NCBI RefSeq assembly: GCF_011386835.1
Contig: NC_088800.1
Coordinates: forward strand, 56,139,439-56,203,438
Length of the DNA: 64,000 nucleotides
Reading direction: 5' to 3'
Source of the DNA: Chrysemys picta bellii
Taxonomy: Eukaryota > Chordata > Testudines > Emydidae
Of the stretch, positions 1 through 11,560 are shown piece by piece. Under the pieces are notes generated by a model. The model saw nothing but the letters and a program-made list of their open reading frames with translations, was not told the DNA's origin and did no database searches. The first letter of the stretch is position 1. Every line of letters begins with the position of its first letter. A program made the translations under genes and the position numbers.

Positions 1-63
1 GTATTGCAGTGTTCTGTGTAGACATACGCTGAGTGTGAGCAGGTCTGGTTTAAGACTAACTAA

Positions 64-93
64 GGCCTGGTCTACACTATGAGTTTAGGTTGA
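64..93 (+). repeat. Harbinger left terminal inverted repeat
   Basis: The shared core is GTCTACACTA followed by a purine-rich stretch ending in TTAGGT. It pairs with the right end near 5992-6021. Confidence 0.85.
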
Positions 94-445
94 CTTTAGC
101 AGCGTTAAATCGAATTAAGCCTGGACACGTCCACACGACGAAGCCCTTTTTTTTGTCTTAAAGGGCCCTTTAAAACGGTTTCTTTACTCCACCTCTGACG
201 AGGGGATTAGCGCTAAAATCGGCCCTTGCGGGTCGGGTTTGGGGTAGTACGGACGGAATTCGACGTTATTGGCCTCCGGGAGCTATCCCACAGTGCTTCA
301 TTGTGACCGCTCTGGACAGCGCTCTCAACTCAGATGCACTGACCGGGTAGACAGGAAAAGCCCCGCGAACATTTGAATTTCATTTCCTGTTTGCCCAGCG
401 TGGAGAGTACAGGTGACCACGCAGAGCTCATCAGCACAGGTAACC

Positions 446-3400
446 ATGATGGAGTCCCAGGATCGCAAAAGAGCTCCAGCATGGACTGAACGGGAGGTAC
501 GGGATCTGCTCGCCATATGGGGAGACGAATCAGTGCTAGCTGAACTCCATAGCAGTAAACGAAATGGCAAAATATTAGAAAAAGTCTCAAAGGCCATGAA
601 GGACAGAGGCCATAACAGGGACGCACAGCAGTGCCGTGTGAAAATTAAGGAGCTAAGGCAAGCCGACCACAAAGCCAGAGAGGCAAACGGAAGGTCTGGG
701 GCAAAGCCGCAAACATGCCGCTTCTACGCGGAGCTGCATGCCATTCTAGGGGGTGCAGCCACCACTACCCCAACCGTGTGCTTTGACTCCATCAATGGAG
801 AATCACGCAACAGGGAAGCTGGTTCGGGGTACGTGGAAGATGATGATGATGATGAAGACAATGAAGATAGCTCACAGCAAGGAAGCAGAGAAACTGGTTT
901 CCCCAACAGCCAGGATATGTTTATCACCCTGGACCTGGAACCAGTAACCCCCGAACTCACCCAAGGCGTGCTCCCAGACCCTGAGGGCACACAAGGGACC
1001 TTTGTAAATATTTCACATGGTTTAAAAGCAAGCGTGTTTAATGATTAATGATTAATTTGCCCTGGCAATTGTGGCCAGTACAGCTACTGGAAAAGTCTGT
1101 TAACGTGTATGGGGATGGAGCGGAAATCCTCCAGGGACATCTCCAGAAAGCTCTTCTTCATGTACTCCCAAAGCCTTTGCAAAAGGTTTCTGGGGAGGGC
1201 TGCCTTATCCCGTCCACCATGGTAGGACACTTTACCACGCCAGGCCAGTAGCACATAGTCTAGAATCATTGCATAACAAAACATGGCAGCGTATGGTCTC
1301 GGTGTTTGCTGGCACGCAGACAACATCCATTCCTTATCTCTCTTTGTTATCCTCAGGAGAGTGATATTATTCACAGTCACCTGGTTGAAATGGGGCGATT
1401 TTATTAAGGGGACATTCAGAGGTGCCCGTTCCTGCTCGGCTGAACAGAAATGTTCCCCGCTGTTAGCCACGCGGTGGGGGGGAGGGGTGAAGTGATCATC
1501 CCAGAGAATTGGGTGTGTGTGTGTGGGGGGGGGGGTAGTTGGGTTTGTGCTGCATGTTAACCCGGAAACCGCAGCCCCTCCTTTTACATTGTAAACCCAT
1601 TTTAAATGGCCAACCCAACGGGTCCTTGGTATGGGAAATAAGGGCGCTGCTGTTTGAAACCATTCTCACATGTTATGAAGGTTAAAAAAGCCAAAAGACT
1701 GTGGCTTACCATGGCTGCTTGCAAGCCAAATTCTGTTGCCTGGCACTGCGTGAGTGATCTCTCACACCAAACTGGCAGGCCCTCAATATAAGAGGAAAAA
1801 TGCGACCTTGTAATGAAAGCAAATGTGCTGTGTAATGTGAACAGCAAAATTTAACGTGAAAGAGTGTACCCATTGTTCTCTAAAATGTGTCTTTTTTAAC
1901 CACCTCTCCCTTCTCCTCCACCAGCTGCAAATGTTTCTCCTTCGCAGAGGCTAGTGAAGATTAGAAGGAGAAAACGGCGGACTCGGGATGATATGTTCTC
2001 GGAGCTCCAGATGTCCTCCCATGCCGACAGAGCACAGCAGAATGCGTGGAGGCAGTCAATGTCAGAGTGCAAAAAAGCACAATATGAACGAGAGGAGAGG
2101 TGGCAGACTGAAGAGAGCAAGTGGCGGGCTGAAGAGGATAGGTGGCGTCAGCTTGCTGACAGAAGGCAAGAGTCGATGCTTCGGCTGTGTGACGTTATTG
2201 ATATAATCTGGGACCATATAGATCAGTGTTGCAACCAAGGTCCTGTAGTGGCACCCAGATCTTGTATAAAGGGGGTCAAATGGGGTGTCTAAGACAAGGT
2301 TATGGTTTACTGGTTATGATTATGCTGTCTATATGTGTGTATCAATTTTGTAGTTGAAGTTATGAATATTGGCTCTATACTGTCTGTATTTCAAAATTAT
2401 GCTATGCTGCTGGGTGACATCCCAGACAAACTGGTGCTAGCTCTGCCTAGCCTGCTTGATGGCCCATTAAGGACCATCAGCTATACAATGGACCCATTGA
2501 GAGAAGGCAGATACGCCTTGTAACTCAGCAAAGTATGCAGGGACTGGCCCATGTGACTCCAGACTCCATTTTGCTGTAATTTTCCATAGTAAGAACAAAG
2601 AGGTGTTCTTACACCTGGAAAAGACTATATAAGGCTGATGCCTCATCTCCATCTGGTCTTCAATCCTGCTTCATACCTCTGGAGGAACTTTGCCACAAGC
2701 TGAAGCTTTGAACAAAGGACTGAGGACCCATGCCAGCGGGGGGATGTATTCCAGAGACTTGATTTGAACCTGCAGTTTATTCCATTGCTGCTGCAAGCCT
2801 GAACCAAGAACTTTGCCATTACTGTATGTAATTGATTCCATTTAACCAATTCTAACTCTCATCTCTATCTTTTTCCTTTTACAAATAAACCTTTAGATTT
2901 TAGATTCTAAAGGATTGGCAACAGCGTGATTTGTGGGAAAGATCTGATTTGTATATTGACCTGGGTCTGGGGCTTGGTCCTTTAGGATCAGGAGAACCTT
3001 TTTCTGTTACTTGGGTATTGGTTTTCATAACCATTTGTCCCCATAACGAGTGGCACTGGTGGTTATACTGGGAAACTGGAGTGTCTAAGGAGATTGCTTG
3101 AGAGACTTGCAGTTAGCCAGTGGGGTGAGACCGAAGTCCCCTTAGTCTGGCTGGTTTGGTTTGCCTTAGAGGTGGAAAAAACCCCAGCCTTGGGCTGCAA
3201 CTGCCCTGTTTGAGCAATTTGTCCTGAGTTGGCACTCTCAGTTGGGTTCCGCCAGAACCGCATGGTCACAGGCTGCTGGAGCATCAAACTGAAATGCTCC
3301 AGCGTATGGCTGAGCTGCAGGAAAGGCAGCAGGAGCAGAGACCGCTGCTACAGCCCCTGTGTAACCAACAGCCCTCCTCCCCAAGTTCCATAACCTCCTC

Positions 3401-3466
3401 ACCCAGACGCCCAAGAACACGGTGGGGGGGCCTCCGGCCACCCAGCCACTCCACCCCCAGATGACT
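446..3466 (+). pseudogene. Myb/SANT-like (trihelix-type) DNA-binding gene of the Harbinger element, split by an LTR
   Basis: In Harbinger elements this protein binds element DNA and helps bring the transposase to the nucleus and the ends. The first exon runs from ATG 446 to about 1003. It encodes a Trp-rich trihelix-like domain: WTEREVRDLLAIW near the start, a central QCRVKIKEL helix and FYAELHAILG at its end. An acidic run (EDDDDDEDNEDS) follows. A second exon from about 1925 to 2243 encodes a very basic segment (RRRKRRTRDD) and a charged helix rich in W, R and E. The reading continues after the LTR at 3272-3466 with a Gln-rich helix and a Ser/Pro/Arg tail (SSPRRPRTRWGG). The expected donor near 1003 looks eroded. 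The LTR at 2244-3270 separates the last two parts and supplies in-frame stops, so I call it a pseudogene. An earlier in-frame start region exists at 413, but 446 fits the domain best. Confidence 0.85.
2244..3270 (+). mobile_element. Solo LTR inserted in the Harbinger Myb-like gene
   Basis: The segment interrupts the Myb-like reading frame exactly and begins TGTAGTGG and ends GGTCACA, as LTRs do (TG...CA). A TATA-like box (TATATAAGG) lies near 2624 and an AATAAA signal near 2884, in the order expected for U3-R-U5. There is no adjacent retroviral internal region, so it is a solo LTR left by recombination. I could not find a convincing short target duplication, so the boundaries are good to a few bases only. 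Confidence 0.72.
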
Positions 3467-3927
3467 GCCCAAGCATCAGAAGGCTGGCCTTCAATAAGAG
3501 TTAAAGTTCTAAAGTTTTAAAGATTTAAACTGCAGTGTGTCCTTGTCCTCCCCCACCCCAACCGGCGCTTCCCTCCTCCCCCACCCCTCCCGGGCTACCT
3601 TGGCAGTTATCCCCCTAGTTGTGTGATGAATTAATAAAGAATGCATGAATGTGAAGTAACAATGACTTTATTGCCTCTGCAAGCGGTGCTCGAAGGGGGG
3701 AGGGGAGGGTGGTTAACTTACAGGGAAGTAGAGTGAACCGGGGGTGGGGGGTGGGGGTGGGAGGGTTCATCAAGGAGAAACAAACAGAAGTTTCACATCG
3801 TAGCCTGGCCAGTCACAAAACTCGTTTTCAAAGCTTCTCTGATGCGCACCACGCCCTGCTGTACTCTTCTAACTGCCCTGGTGTCTGGCTGCGCGTAATC
3901 AGTGGCCAGGCAATTTGCCTCAACCTC

Positions 3928-5063
3928 CTACCCCGCCATAAATGTCTCCCCCTTGCTCTCACAGATATTGTGGAGCGCACAGCAAGCAGCAATAACAATT
4001 GGAATATTGGCTTCGCTGAGGTCTATCCGAGTCAGTAAACTGCGCCAGCACGCTTTTAAACGTCCAAATGCACATTCCACCACCATTCGGCAGTTGCTCA
4101 GCCTATAGTTGAACAGATCCTGACTCCTGTCCAGGCTGCCTGTGTACAGCTTCATGAGCCATGGCATTAAGGGGTAGGCTGGGTCCCCAAGGATAACGAT
4201 AGGCATTTCAACATCCCCAACAGTTATTTTCTGGTCCGGGAAGAAAGTCCCTTCCTCCAGCTTTTGAAACAGACCAGAGTTCCTGAAGACGCGAGCATCA
4301 TGTATCTTTCCCGGCCATCCCACGTTGATGTTAGTGAAACGTCCCTTGTGATCCACCAGGGCTTACAGCAGCATTGAAAAGTACCCCTTGCGGTTTATGT
4401 ACTCGGTGGCTTGGTGCTCCGGTGATAAGATAGGGATGTGGGTTCCGTCTATCGCCCCACCACAGTTTGGGAATCCCATTGCAGCAAAGCCATCCACTAT
4501 GACCTGCACGTTTCCCAGAGTCACTACCCTTGATATCAGCAGGTCTTTGATTGCTTTGGCTACTTGGATCACAGCAGCCCCACAGTAGATTTGCCCACTC
4601 CAAATTGATTCCCGACTGGGGCTATCGCCACTCGCTTCTCAACTGTGAGGGCTGCTCTCATCCTGGTATTCTGGCGCTTCAGGGCAGGGGAAAGCAAGCC
4701 ACAAAGTTCCATGAAAGTCCCCTTACGCATGCGAAAGTTTCACAGCCACTGGGAATCGTCCCACACCTGCAACACGATGCGGTCCCACCAGTCTGTGCTT
4801 GTTTCCCGGGCCCAGAATCAGCATTCCACGGCATGAACCTGCCCCAGTAACACCATGATTTGCACATTGCTGGGGCCTGTACTTTGTGAGAGGTCTATGT
4901 CCATGTCAATTTCCTCATCACTCTCGTCGCCGCGCTGCAATCGCTGCAATCGCCTCCTCGCCTGGTTTTGCTTTGGCATGTTCTGGCTCTGCATATACTC
5001 CAGGACAATGCGCGTGGTGTTCATAGTGCTCATAATTGCCGCGGTGATCTGAGCGGGCTCCAT
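3928..5063 (-). pseudogene. PIF/Harbinger DDE transposase, inactivated
   Basis: Transposases of this family (DDE_4/Tnp4-like) cut and paste the element. From ATG at 5063 the minus strand reads an acidic N-terminal region, then a helical DNA-binding part (around 4600-4740), then the catalytic domain. The three acidic motifs are visible: GAIDGTHIPI near 4450, GDPAYPL near 4190 and VECAFGRLK near 4075, ending in ALHNICES near 3955. The damage is light. In-frame stops lie at 4818-4820, 4740-4742 and 4363-4365; the last replaces what is probably a Gln codon. A one-base frameshift lies near 4590. The gene converges on the Myb-like gene, the usual arrangement. With so few lesions, it decayed much less than the second Harbinger copy at 52829. 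Confidence 0.92.
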
Positions 5064-5991
5064 GATTCCAGTGCTATGGCGTCTGGGCTGAAAAAAGGCG
5101 CGAAACTATTGTCTGACGGAGGGAGGGAGGGGCGAGTGACGACATGGCAGGTACAGGGAATTAAAATCAACAAAGGTGGCTGTGCATCAGGGAGAAACAC
5201 AAACAACTGTCACAAAGAATGGCCCCCCCAAAGATTGAACTCAAAACCCTGGGTTTAGCAGGCCGTTGATTTCACGGAGGGAGGGGGAAGCAAATGAATA
5301 CAGAACAAATCTGGTCTATTTTTTACATCTTAAGCTGGCAGCAGACGGTGCAGCATGACTGATAGCCATCGGCATCTTCTGGGTGCTTGGCAGAAAATGA
5401 TGTACTACGACTGCTAGCCATCATTGTCAAGATGGTTCAATAGGCCAGGAGACAAAACATGTCTGCCCAGGTGCCTCTGATTGAACTCACTGAGGAATAC
5501 GACGATGACGGATACCAGTCGTAAGACACCATCCACTGCCAAAAGGCAAGGAGCTGCTGCTGTGTAGCAATGCAGCCCCACGTCTGCCGTCACCCAGATG
5601 ACATATGGTGACGGTGAGCTGAGCTGAGCTGAGTGGGCTCCATGCTTGCCGTGGTATGTTGTCTGCACAGGTAACCCAGGTAAAAAGGCGCGAATCGATT
5701 GTCTGCCGTTGCTCTGACGGAGGGGGAGGGGCCTGACGACATGTACCCAGAACCCCCCGCGACACTGTTTTTGCATCATGAGGCATTGGGATCTCAACCC
5801 AGAATTCCAATCGGCGGCGGAGACTGCGGGAACTATGGGATAGCTACCCACAGTGCAACGCTCCGGAAGTCGACGCTAGCCTCGGTACTGTGGACGCGGT
5901 CCGCCGACTTAATGCACTTAGAGCATTTTATGTGGGGACATACACAATCGACTGTATAAAACCGATTTCTATAAAACCGACTTCTATAAAT
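5064..5991. other. Harbinger non-coding leader between transposase start and right end
   Basis: No coding pattern is supported here; the open frames are fragments. It contains a short GAGCT run near 5620 (ctgagctgagctgag) and two similar segments, near 5040-5135 and 5630-5730, each with a start-proximal GGCTCCAT, a GGCGCGAA and a CTGACGGAGG block. This suggests an internal duplication of the transposase 5' region. Confidence 0.5.
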
Positions 5992-6021
5992 TCGACCTAA
6001 TTTCGTAGTGTAGACGTACCC
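5992..6021 (-). repeat. Harbinger right terminal inverted repeat
   Basis: Its reverse complement shares the GTCTACACTA core with the left end and is followed by the TAA duplication at 6022-6024. Confidence 0.85.
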
Positions 6022-6024
6022 TAA

Positions 6025-7065
6025 GGCTTGGATCCAACCTACCAAAGGCCCTACCAAATCCAAGTGCCCTCACTTTATATGCTAAGCCAACAGAAGTGAC
6101 TGTGTACATTTTCTGCCCAATTCTAATACACACTTTAATTTCTGCCTTGGGGTGAAATTCACTCCTACAAAGCTCTATGAGCCACTCAAGGCCCACTTAA
6201 GGCTTATTTTTAGGATTTAAGTGGGACGTAAGTGGTGTGTGGGCATTGCACTGTCAGCTTCACCTGTGGTGAATACGAATGATCAGCCAACAAGCGTTTC
6301 ACATCACTATCCTAGTTTAACTTGCCTAAAGATTGCATCCAAGCATCCTGACCCTGTGCATATAGTGAACACATGCAAAGCCTGTGCGTGTCGAGAGATT
6401 ACTGTAGCTAGGTTATAAAACTGTATGCAAACATCTGCCTGAGTCTGAAAATGAATTTTCTTGTCAAGTGTTTGCATCTCTTCCAGGTTTGCTTTCCAGA
6501 TCCATCCAGCCACTCAAGCCTCACTGACACAAAGACTCCAGAGACGTAAATGAAGCTTGAGGGCTGACATATACTGCAAGTGAGTTTTGATGCATATATT
6601 TGATTGTAATACTAGCAATTCACACTGTGCTGGGTAGTTACACAAACCATCCAGTCAGGGACGAGGGAAAATACCAGCTTTCTCTGGATCCAAACTTCGT
6701 GGGTTCATGGACCTCCCCTCAGCCCAAGCCCTGGTCTGTGGATCCTCTCTTAATTGCTCCCTGAGTGTGAAGATAAATGAAGTGTGGGTTAATGAGGTAC
6801 TGCTCTAAGATTACATTGATAGTGGAATATAAAACCAGGTTTATGACAGAAATGCCCATTTACTCTTAATTACAGATGTGCTACATTTGACTGTACCAAT
6901 GAGTGTAACGCGACATTGCAGGCTCTGGGACTTTCATTCTGATGTGCATCGCAGCTTCACTAGATGGTGCTGTGGAGTAGTATTGCTCAGATGCAACCTT
7001 TGGTAATAGTTTAAAAGTCGTCGTTCGTTCAGGTCAAATTTGGTCCCAAATGTAGGTTTTATAAA

Positions 7066-7097
<32 letters not shown>

Positions 7098-7424
7098 ACC
7101 CATAAGACTTTCATGCTGTTGTAAAAGAAGTCTAATTGTAACAGCTATTTTAAACGAACATTGCCTGGGCAGCATCTGCAGCCCAATATTGCTACACTGT
7201 GCTAGCTCATAAGAATGTGAAGTTGACTAGAAACTGACTAAAAACAGTGAAACTGACCTGTCAATTTTCATTTTCCAAGCCTAAAGCAATTAACCCTGAA
7301 CTTTGCACATTTCAGCTACAAAACTGTAGTGTTTTGGGGTTGGGTGGTGCTTTTATTGCTTGCACATTAAAAAAAATAATAAGGGGGGCGGAATTGAATC
7401 TAATGACTCAGTTCAGATATCCTG
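6025..7424. other. Unassigned intergenic DNA
   Basis: I see no gene, no long open frame with a recognisable domain and no element I can name, apart from the short microsatellite at 7061-7098. Confidence 0.5.
7061..7098. repeat. (TAAA)n microsatellite
   Basis: About nine consecutive AAAT-type units in AT-rich sequence; simple repeat seen directly. Confidence 0.95.
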
Positions 7425-7527
7425 AGAGTATAAATCCAGAAGGGACCATTAGATCATCTAGTCTGACCTGTATACCACAGGCCCTTGCATTTCACCCGGT
7501 TATGCCCACTATTGTATTGACCCCAAT

Positions 7528-8902
7528 TGTAATAAATGAAAGGGTGGGGATAGCTCCCTTTTATGGACACACAGTCAGCCAGTTAGCTATAAAATCCTCT
7601 AGGTAGCTGTTTTCTACTTGCTTTACCTGTAAAGGGTTAAAAAGTCCTTAGGTAAAAGGAAGGGAGTGGGCACCTGACCAAAAGAGCCAATGGGAAGGCT
7701 AGAACTTTTTAAAAATTGGGGAAAAACTTCCCCTTTGTCTGTTTGTGTTGTTCTCCCAGAGAGCAGAGACAGGTCTGGAACTATGCTGTAAGAGCTTGGG
7801 CCAGGTATGAAAAATCATCAGATCATACCTAGAAACTACTCATTTGAAACCCCAGATAGGTAAGTAGATCACAAAATGTCTAGGAAGACGGGATTAGGTT
7901 TATCTCTTTTATTTCTTACTGGCTTGCAGACTCCGATGTGCTAACCTCAAATGCTTTTGTTTTGCTGGTAACCTTTAAGCTGGACCTCAAGAAGGTTATT
8001 CTTGACGCTTAATTTTTGTAAGTGGGTTTTTTAAATCTAGCAATAGCCTGAGAGTTCAAGTGTATTTCTTTCTTTTTGGTTTTAATAACATTTACCTTTT
8101 TTAAGACCAGGATTGGATTTTGTGTCCTAAGAGGTTTGTGCACATGTTGTTTAATTAGCTGGTGGCAACAGCTAATTTCCTTTGTTTTCTTTCTCAGGTC
8201 TTCCCTGGAGGAGGGGAGTGAAAGGGCTTGAGAGTACCCCACAGGAAGGAATTCCCAAGTGCACCTTCCTGGGTTCTCAAAGGCATAGGTGCTGACTCCG
8301 TGGGTGCTCCGGGGCTGGGGCACCCACAGGGAAAAATTAGCGGGTGCTCTGCACCCACTGGCAACCAAGCTCCACCCTTCTCGCCTCCTTCTCCCCCCCA
8401 GTGCACCGCGACCCCGCACCTCCCCCTTCCTCCCAGCGCTTCCTGCCCCCCCGCCACCTAACAGCTGTTTGGCAGTGCTTAGGACTTTCTGGGATGGAGG
8501 GGGAGGAGAGGGGACACGATGCGCTCAAGGGAGGAGGTGGAAAAGAGGCAGGGCAGGAGCAGGGACTTGGGGGAAGGGGGTGGAATGGGGGTAGGAAGGG
8601 GGCGGGGGTGGGGTGGGGACTTTGGGGAAGGGGTGGAATGGGTGTGGGATGAGGGCAGTGCAGGGGTGGGAAGAGGTGGGGCAGGGGGGGTGTAGCATGC
8701 CTGGCAGAGGGGAAGTCAGCACCTATACTCAAAGGGGTTTTTGCACTTGGGTGGTGGCAGCATCTACCCTCCAGGGTCAGAGAAAAGCTGTAACCTTGGG
8801 AGTTTAATACAAGCCTGGAGTGGCCAGTATTAATTTTTAGAATCCTTGCGGGCTCCCACCTTCTGCACTCGAAGTGCCAGAGTGGGGAAATCAGCGTTGA
8901 CA
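7528..8902 (+). mobile_element. Solo LTR in CR1 copy 1 with perfect 5-bp duplication
   Basis: It starts TGTAATAAATG, ends GTTGACA, and is flanked by CCAAT on both sides (7523-7527 and 8903-8907). The CR1 sequence joins cleanly when it is removed. Length is about 1.38 kb, of which 444 bp is a nested hAT element. Features shared with the LTR at 54840 include an early ACCTGTAAAGGGTTAA block and a late GGTGGTGGCAGCAT block, so I assign the same orientation. Confidence 0.88.
8284..8727. mobile_element. Non-autonomous hAT element nested in the LTR
   Basis: Ends are inverted (ATAGGTGCTGACT at both termini) and flanked by a perfect 8-bp duplication CTCAAAGG (8276-8283 and 8728-8735), the hAT signature. 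The interior is very GC-rich and has no transposase; long open frames across it are composition artefacts. Confidence 0.9.
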
Positions 8903-9783
8903 CCAATAACTTGTGTTTGCCTAAAGCATATTTTCCAGAAATGCATGCTGTCTTGATGTGATCATGTAATGGAAAATCCACTGCTTCCCCTGGTAGTTTG
9001 TTCTTGGGGTTAAGCACCTGCGCCGTTTAAAAATTGTGCCTAATTTCTAACTTGAATTTATTTGGCTTTATCTTCCAGCCATTGGTTCTTGTTCTGCCTT
9101 TCTCTGCTAGACTGAGGAGCCCTTTTGTACCTGGTATTTTCTCTCCATGAAGGTACTTATCACTTTAATCAAGTCACCTCTCAATCTCTGGTTTGATACA
9201 CTAAACAGACCGAGCTTTTGAAGTCTCTCACTCGAGGGCCAGGGTTGTTCAATAGGCAGACTGTGAGCCAAAGCCAGACTGCCAGATGCTTTTGAATAGA
9301 CCCTGAAATCTTTTTATTATTTATTATCATCATTATTATGTTTTGTGTTATTTCCTCTGGAGTCTGGACCTTGACTATACCTTGACCAAGAAATTTGGTC
9401 CTTGACAAAGAATAATTAATTACCCTGCTCTAGGGCATTTTCACCAGTCCTTGAATCATTTTTGTGGCTCTTTTCTGCACCTCTTCAATTTTTCAACATC
9501 CTTTTTAAAAAGTTGATGTCACAACTGGATGCACTATTCCAGTATTGGTCTCAGAATGCTGTACACAGAGGTAAAATCAGCTCCTTACTCCCTGCTTTAG
9601 CCATCCAAGGATTGCATTATCCCTTTTTACCACAGCATCGCACTGGGAGCTCATGTTCAGTTGCTTGTCCCTGCTGAGCCCTAAATCCTTTTCAGAGTCA
9701 CTGCTTCCAGAATACAGCCCCCAATTCTGTAGGCATGGCCTGTATTCTTTGCTCCTAAATGTATAATTTTGCATTTGTTGGTA

Positions 9784-10771
9784 TTAAAACACGTTGTGTT
9801 TGAATGGGCCCAGGTAACCAGTTGATCCCAATTGCTCTCTATGACTGCCTTGTCCTCCCATCATTATATTAATCATTCTGCCAGTCTTCATGTCATCTGC
9901 AAATTTTATATTTACTTCCAGATCATGAATAAAAAATTCTAATGGTGTAGGGTCTACTACTGATCCCTGCAGAACCCTACTAGAAACATCTCCATTCCAT
10001 AATGATTCCCCATTGATAACTAATTTGAGATCATTGTTAGCCAGTTTAACCATTTAACATGCACTTTACTGATATTGTACAGTGCTAAATTATTCAGAAT
10101 GTTGTGCACTGCTAAGTCAAATGCCTCACAGAAATCTATGTACATTACATCTATGCAGTTACCTTCAACCAAATTGGTACTCTCACCAAAGAATGAAATC
10201 AGGTTTGTTTGACACGACTTATTTTTCATAAAACCATGTTGACTGGCATTAATGATATTACTATTCTTCATTGATTGAATCCCATATGAGCTTTTCCAAC
10301 GTTTTGCCTGAGATTTGTCAGCCTAACTAGCCTATAGTTACCATGTCATCCTGCTAGCCCTTTCTGAATATTGGCACAGCATTAGCACTCTTCCAGTCTT
10401 CTGGAATTTCTCTGATATTCCAAGATTTATTAAACCTTAACATCAGTGGGCTAGAGATCTCCGTAGCCAACTCTTTTAGGACTCTTGGGTGCAAGTTATC
10501 TGGTTTTGCCGATTTAAAAATGTTTAGTCCTAATAGACATTGTCTAGCATCCTCCAGTTACTAATGGACTGGAAAGTACTTACTCATTCTCATGTGATAC
10601 GTGATCCTGCTTCTTTCCAAATACAGAGCAGAAATATTTATTGTACACGTCCACCTTTTCTGCATCATTAACAATTTTACCATCTCCATTTAGTAATAGG
10701 CCTAGGCCACTGCTAAGATTTTTTGGGTTCCTCATATACATTAAAAAAACCTTCTTATTCATAGACTCCAA
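9784..10771 (-). pseudogene. CR1 reverse transcriptase remnant (copy 1)
   Basis: CR1 ORF2 encodes an endonuclease and reverse transcriptase that copy the element at a nicked target. Three broken minus-strand frames show the reverse transcriptase core in order. The upstream finger region (NKYFCSVFGKK) lies near 10640. Motif A (YIDFCEAFD) lies near 10130. Motif B (LQGSVVDP, normally QGSVLGP) and motif C (FADDMK) lie near 9960 and 9900. Both catalytic Asp positions are still readable. Frameshifts and stops between the blocks make it a pseudogene. The C-terminal part continues at 9577-9774 with SSDSEKDLG and LNMSSQCDAV, typical of CR1. Confidence 0.88.
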
Positions 10772-11076
10772 GGCCAGAAGGGATGACTGTGATCATTTAG
10801 TATGACCTCATGTACAGCACAGGCCGGAGAACTTCCTCAAAATAATTCTTAGAGCAGATCTTTGGAAAAACATTCAGTCTTGATTTAAAAATTTCAGGTG
10901 ATGAAGAATCCATCACCACCACTGATAAATTGTTCCAATGATTAATTACTCTCACGGTTAAAACAAATGTACACTTTATTTCCAGTCTCAATTTGTCTAT
11001 TTTTAACTTCCAGCCATTGGCTCATCTCTGCTAGATTAAAGAGTCTATTAAATATTTGTTCCTCATGTAGGTACGG

Positions 11077-11315
11077 CGGCGCAGCTGGGAGTCAGGGGAT
11101 CAGAGGAGGCTGGGGCCAGGTCACTCCACTTCCCGCAGGAAGTGGCCATCCCCCATCCCCCACAGAGGTCTGGGGCCACACCCCCTCCCACGGAGGCCTG
11201 GGGCGGGGCCCCACACAGCCCCCCCATGGAGGCCTGGGGCCAGCCACACACACACACCCCACTCAGGCCTGGGGGCTGTGTAGGGCACTAAAATAGCTAG
11301 GGACAGCCCTGAGTC
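11077..11315. repeat. GC-rich insert with imperfect internal tandem units
   Basis: CR1 sequence stops at GTAGGTAC and resumes at GAGTCTACCACTATAAGGC. The intervening DNA is GC-rich and contains three imperfect units of roughly 40-55 bp centred on GAGGCCTGGGGC. I see no clear inverted ends or duplication, so the class is unknown; it may be a decayed hAT derivative. Confidence 0.55.
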
Positions 11316-11560
11316 TACCACTATAAGGCAGGTTTTCTAATCCTTTAATCATTCTCTTGGCTCTTCTCTGAACCCTCTCCAGTTTATCAACAATTGGAAT
11401 CGTGGACACCAGTACTGGATGCAGTATTCCAGCAGCAGTTGCACCAGTGTCACATACAGAGGTAAAATAACCTCTCTGCTCCTACCCAAGATTCCCCTGT
11501 TTGTGCATCAAAGGATTGCATTAACTCTTTTGGCCTTAGTGCCGCAATGGGAGCTCATGT

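Larger units (their letters stand above)
64..6021. mobile_element. Near-complete PIF/Harbinger DNA transposon
   Basis: The ends are inverted repeats: the left end reads GGCCTGGTCTACACTA and the reverse complement of the right end reads GGGTACGTCTACACTA, with similarity continuing about 15 bases further in. The element is flanked on both sides by TAA (61-63 and 6022-6024), the target preference of Harbinger elements. Inside are the two convergent genes expected of the superfamily: a Myb/SANT-like protein on the plus strand and a DDE transposase on the minus strand. It is about 5.96 kb, of which about 1.03 kb is a later solo LTR. Both genes are broken, so this copy is probably immobile. The call is strong because ends, target duplication and both genes agree. 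Confidence 0.93.
7425..10758 (-). mobile_element. CR1 LINE copy 1, 5'-truncated, interrupted by an LTR
   Basis: On the plus strand this reads as the antisense of a CR1 3' half. Its 3' end lies near 7425 (CCAGAAGGGACCATT...ATCATCTAGTCTGACC, a hallmark of CR1 tails) and the reverse transcriptase extends up to about 10758. An LTR at 7528-8902 splits it, with CR1 resuming exactly after the target duplication. The reverse transcriptase is broken into several frames. The 5' boundary coincides with the start of the second CR1 copy, which may have inserted into it. Confidence 0.88.

Noticed and set aside
7061..7098. TAAA repeat as a CRISPR-like or regulatory array
   Set aside because: Simple microsatellite in a vertebrate genome; no spacers.
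8337..9017. 226-codon Pro/His-rich minus-strand open frame
   Set aside because: Crosses the GC-rich hAT interior, the LTR end and CR1 sequence; no domain, and the sequence is explained by nested elements.
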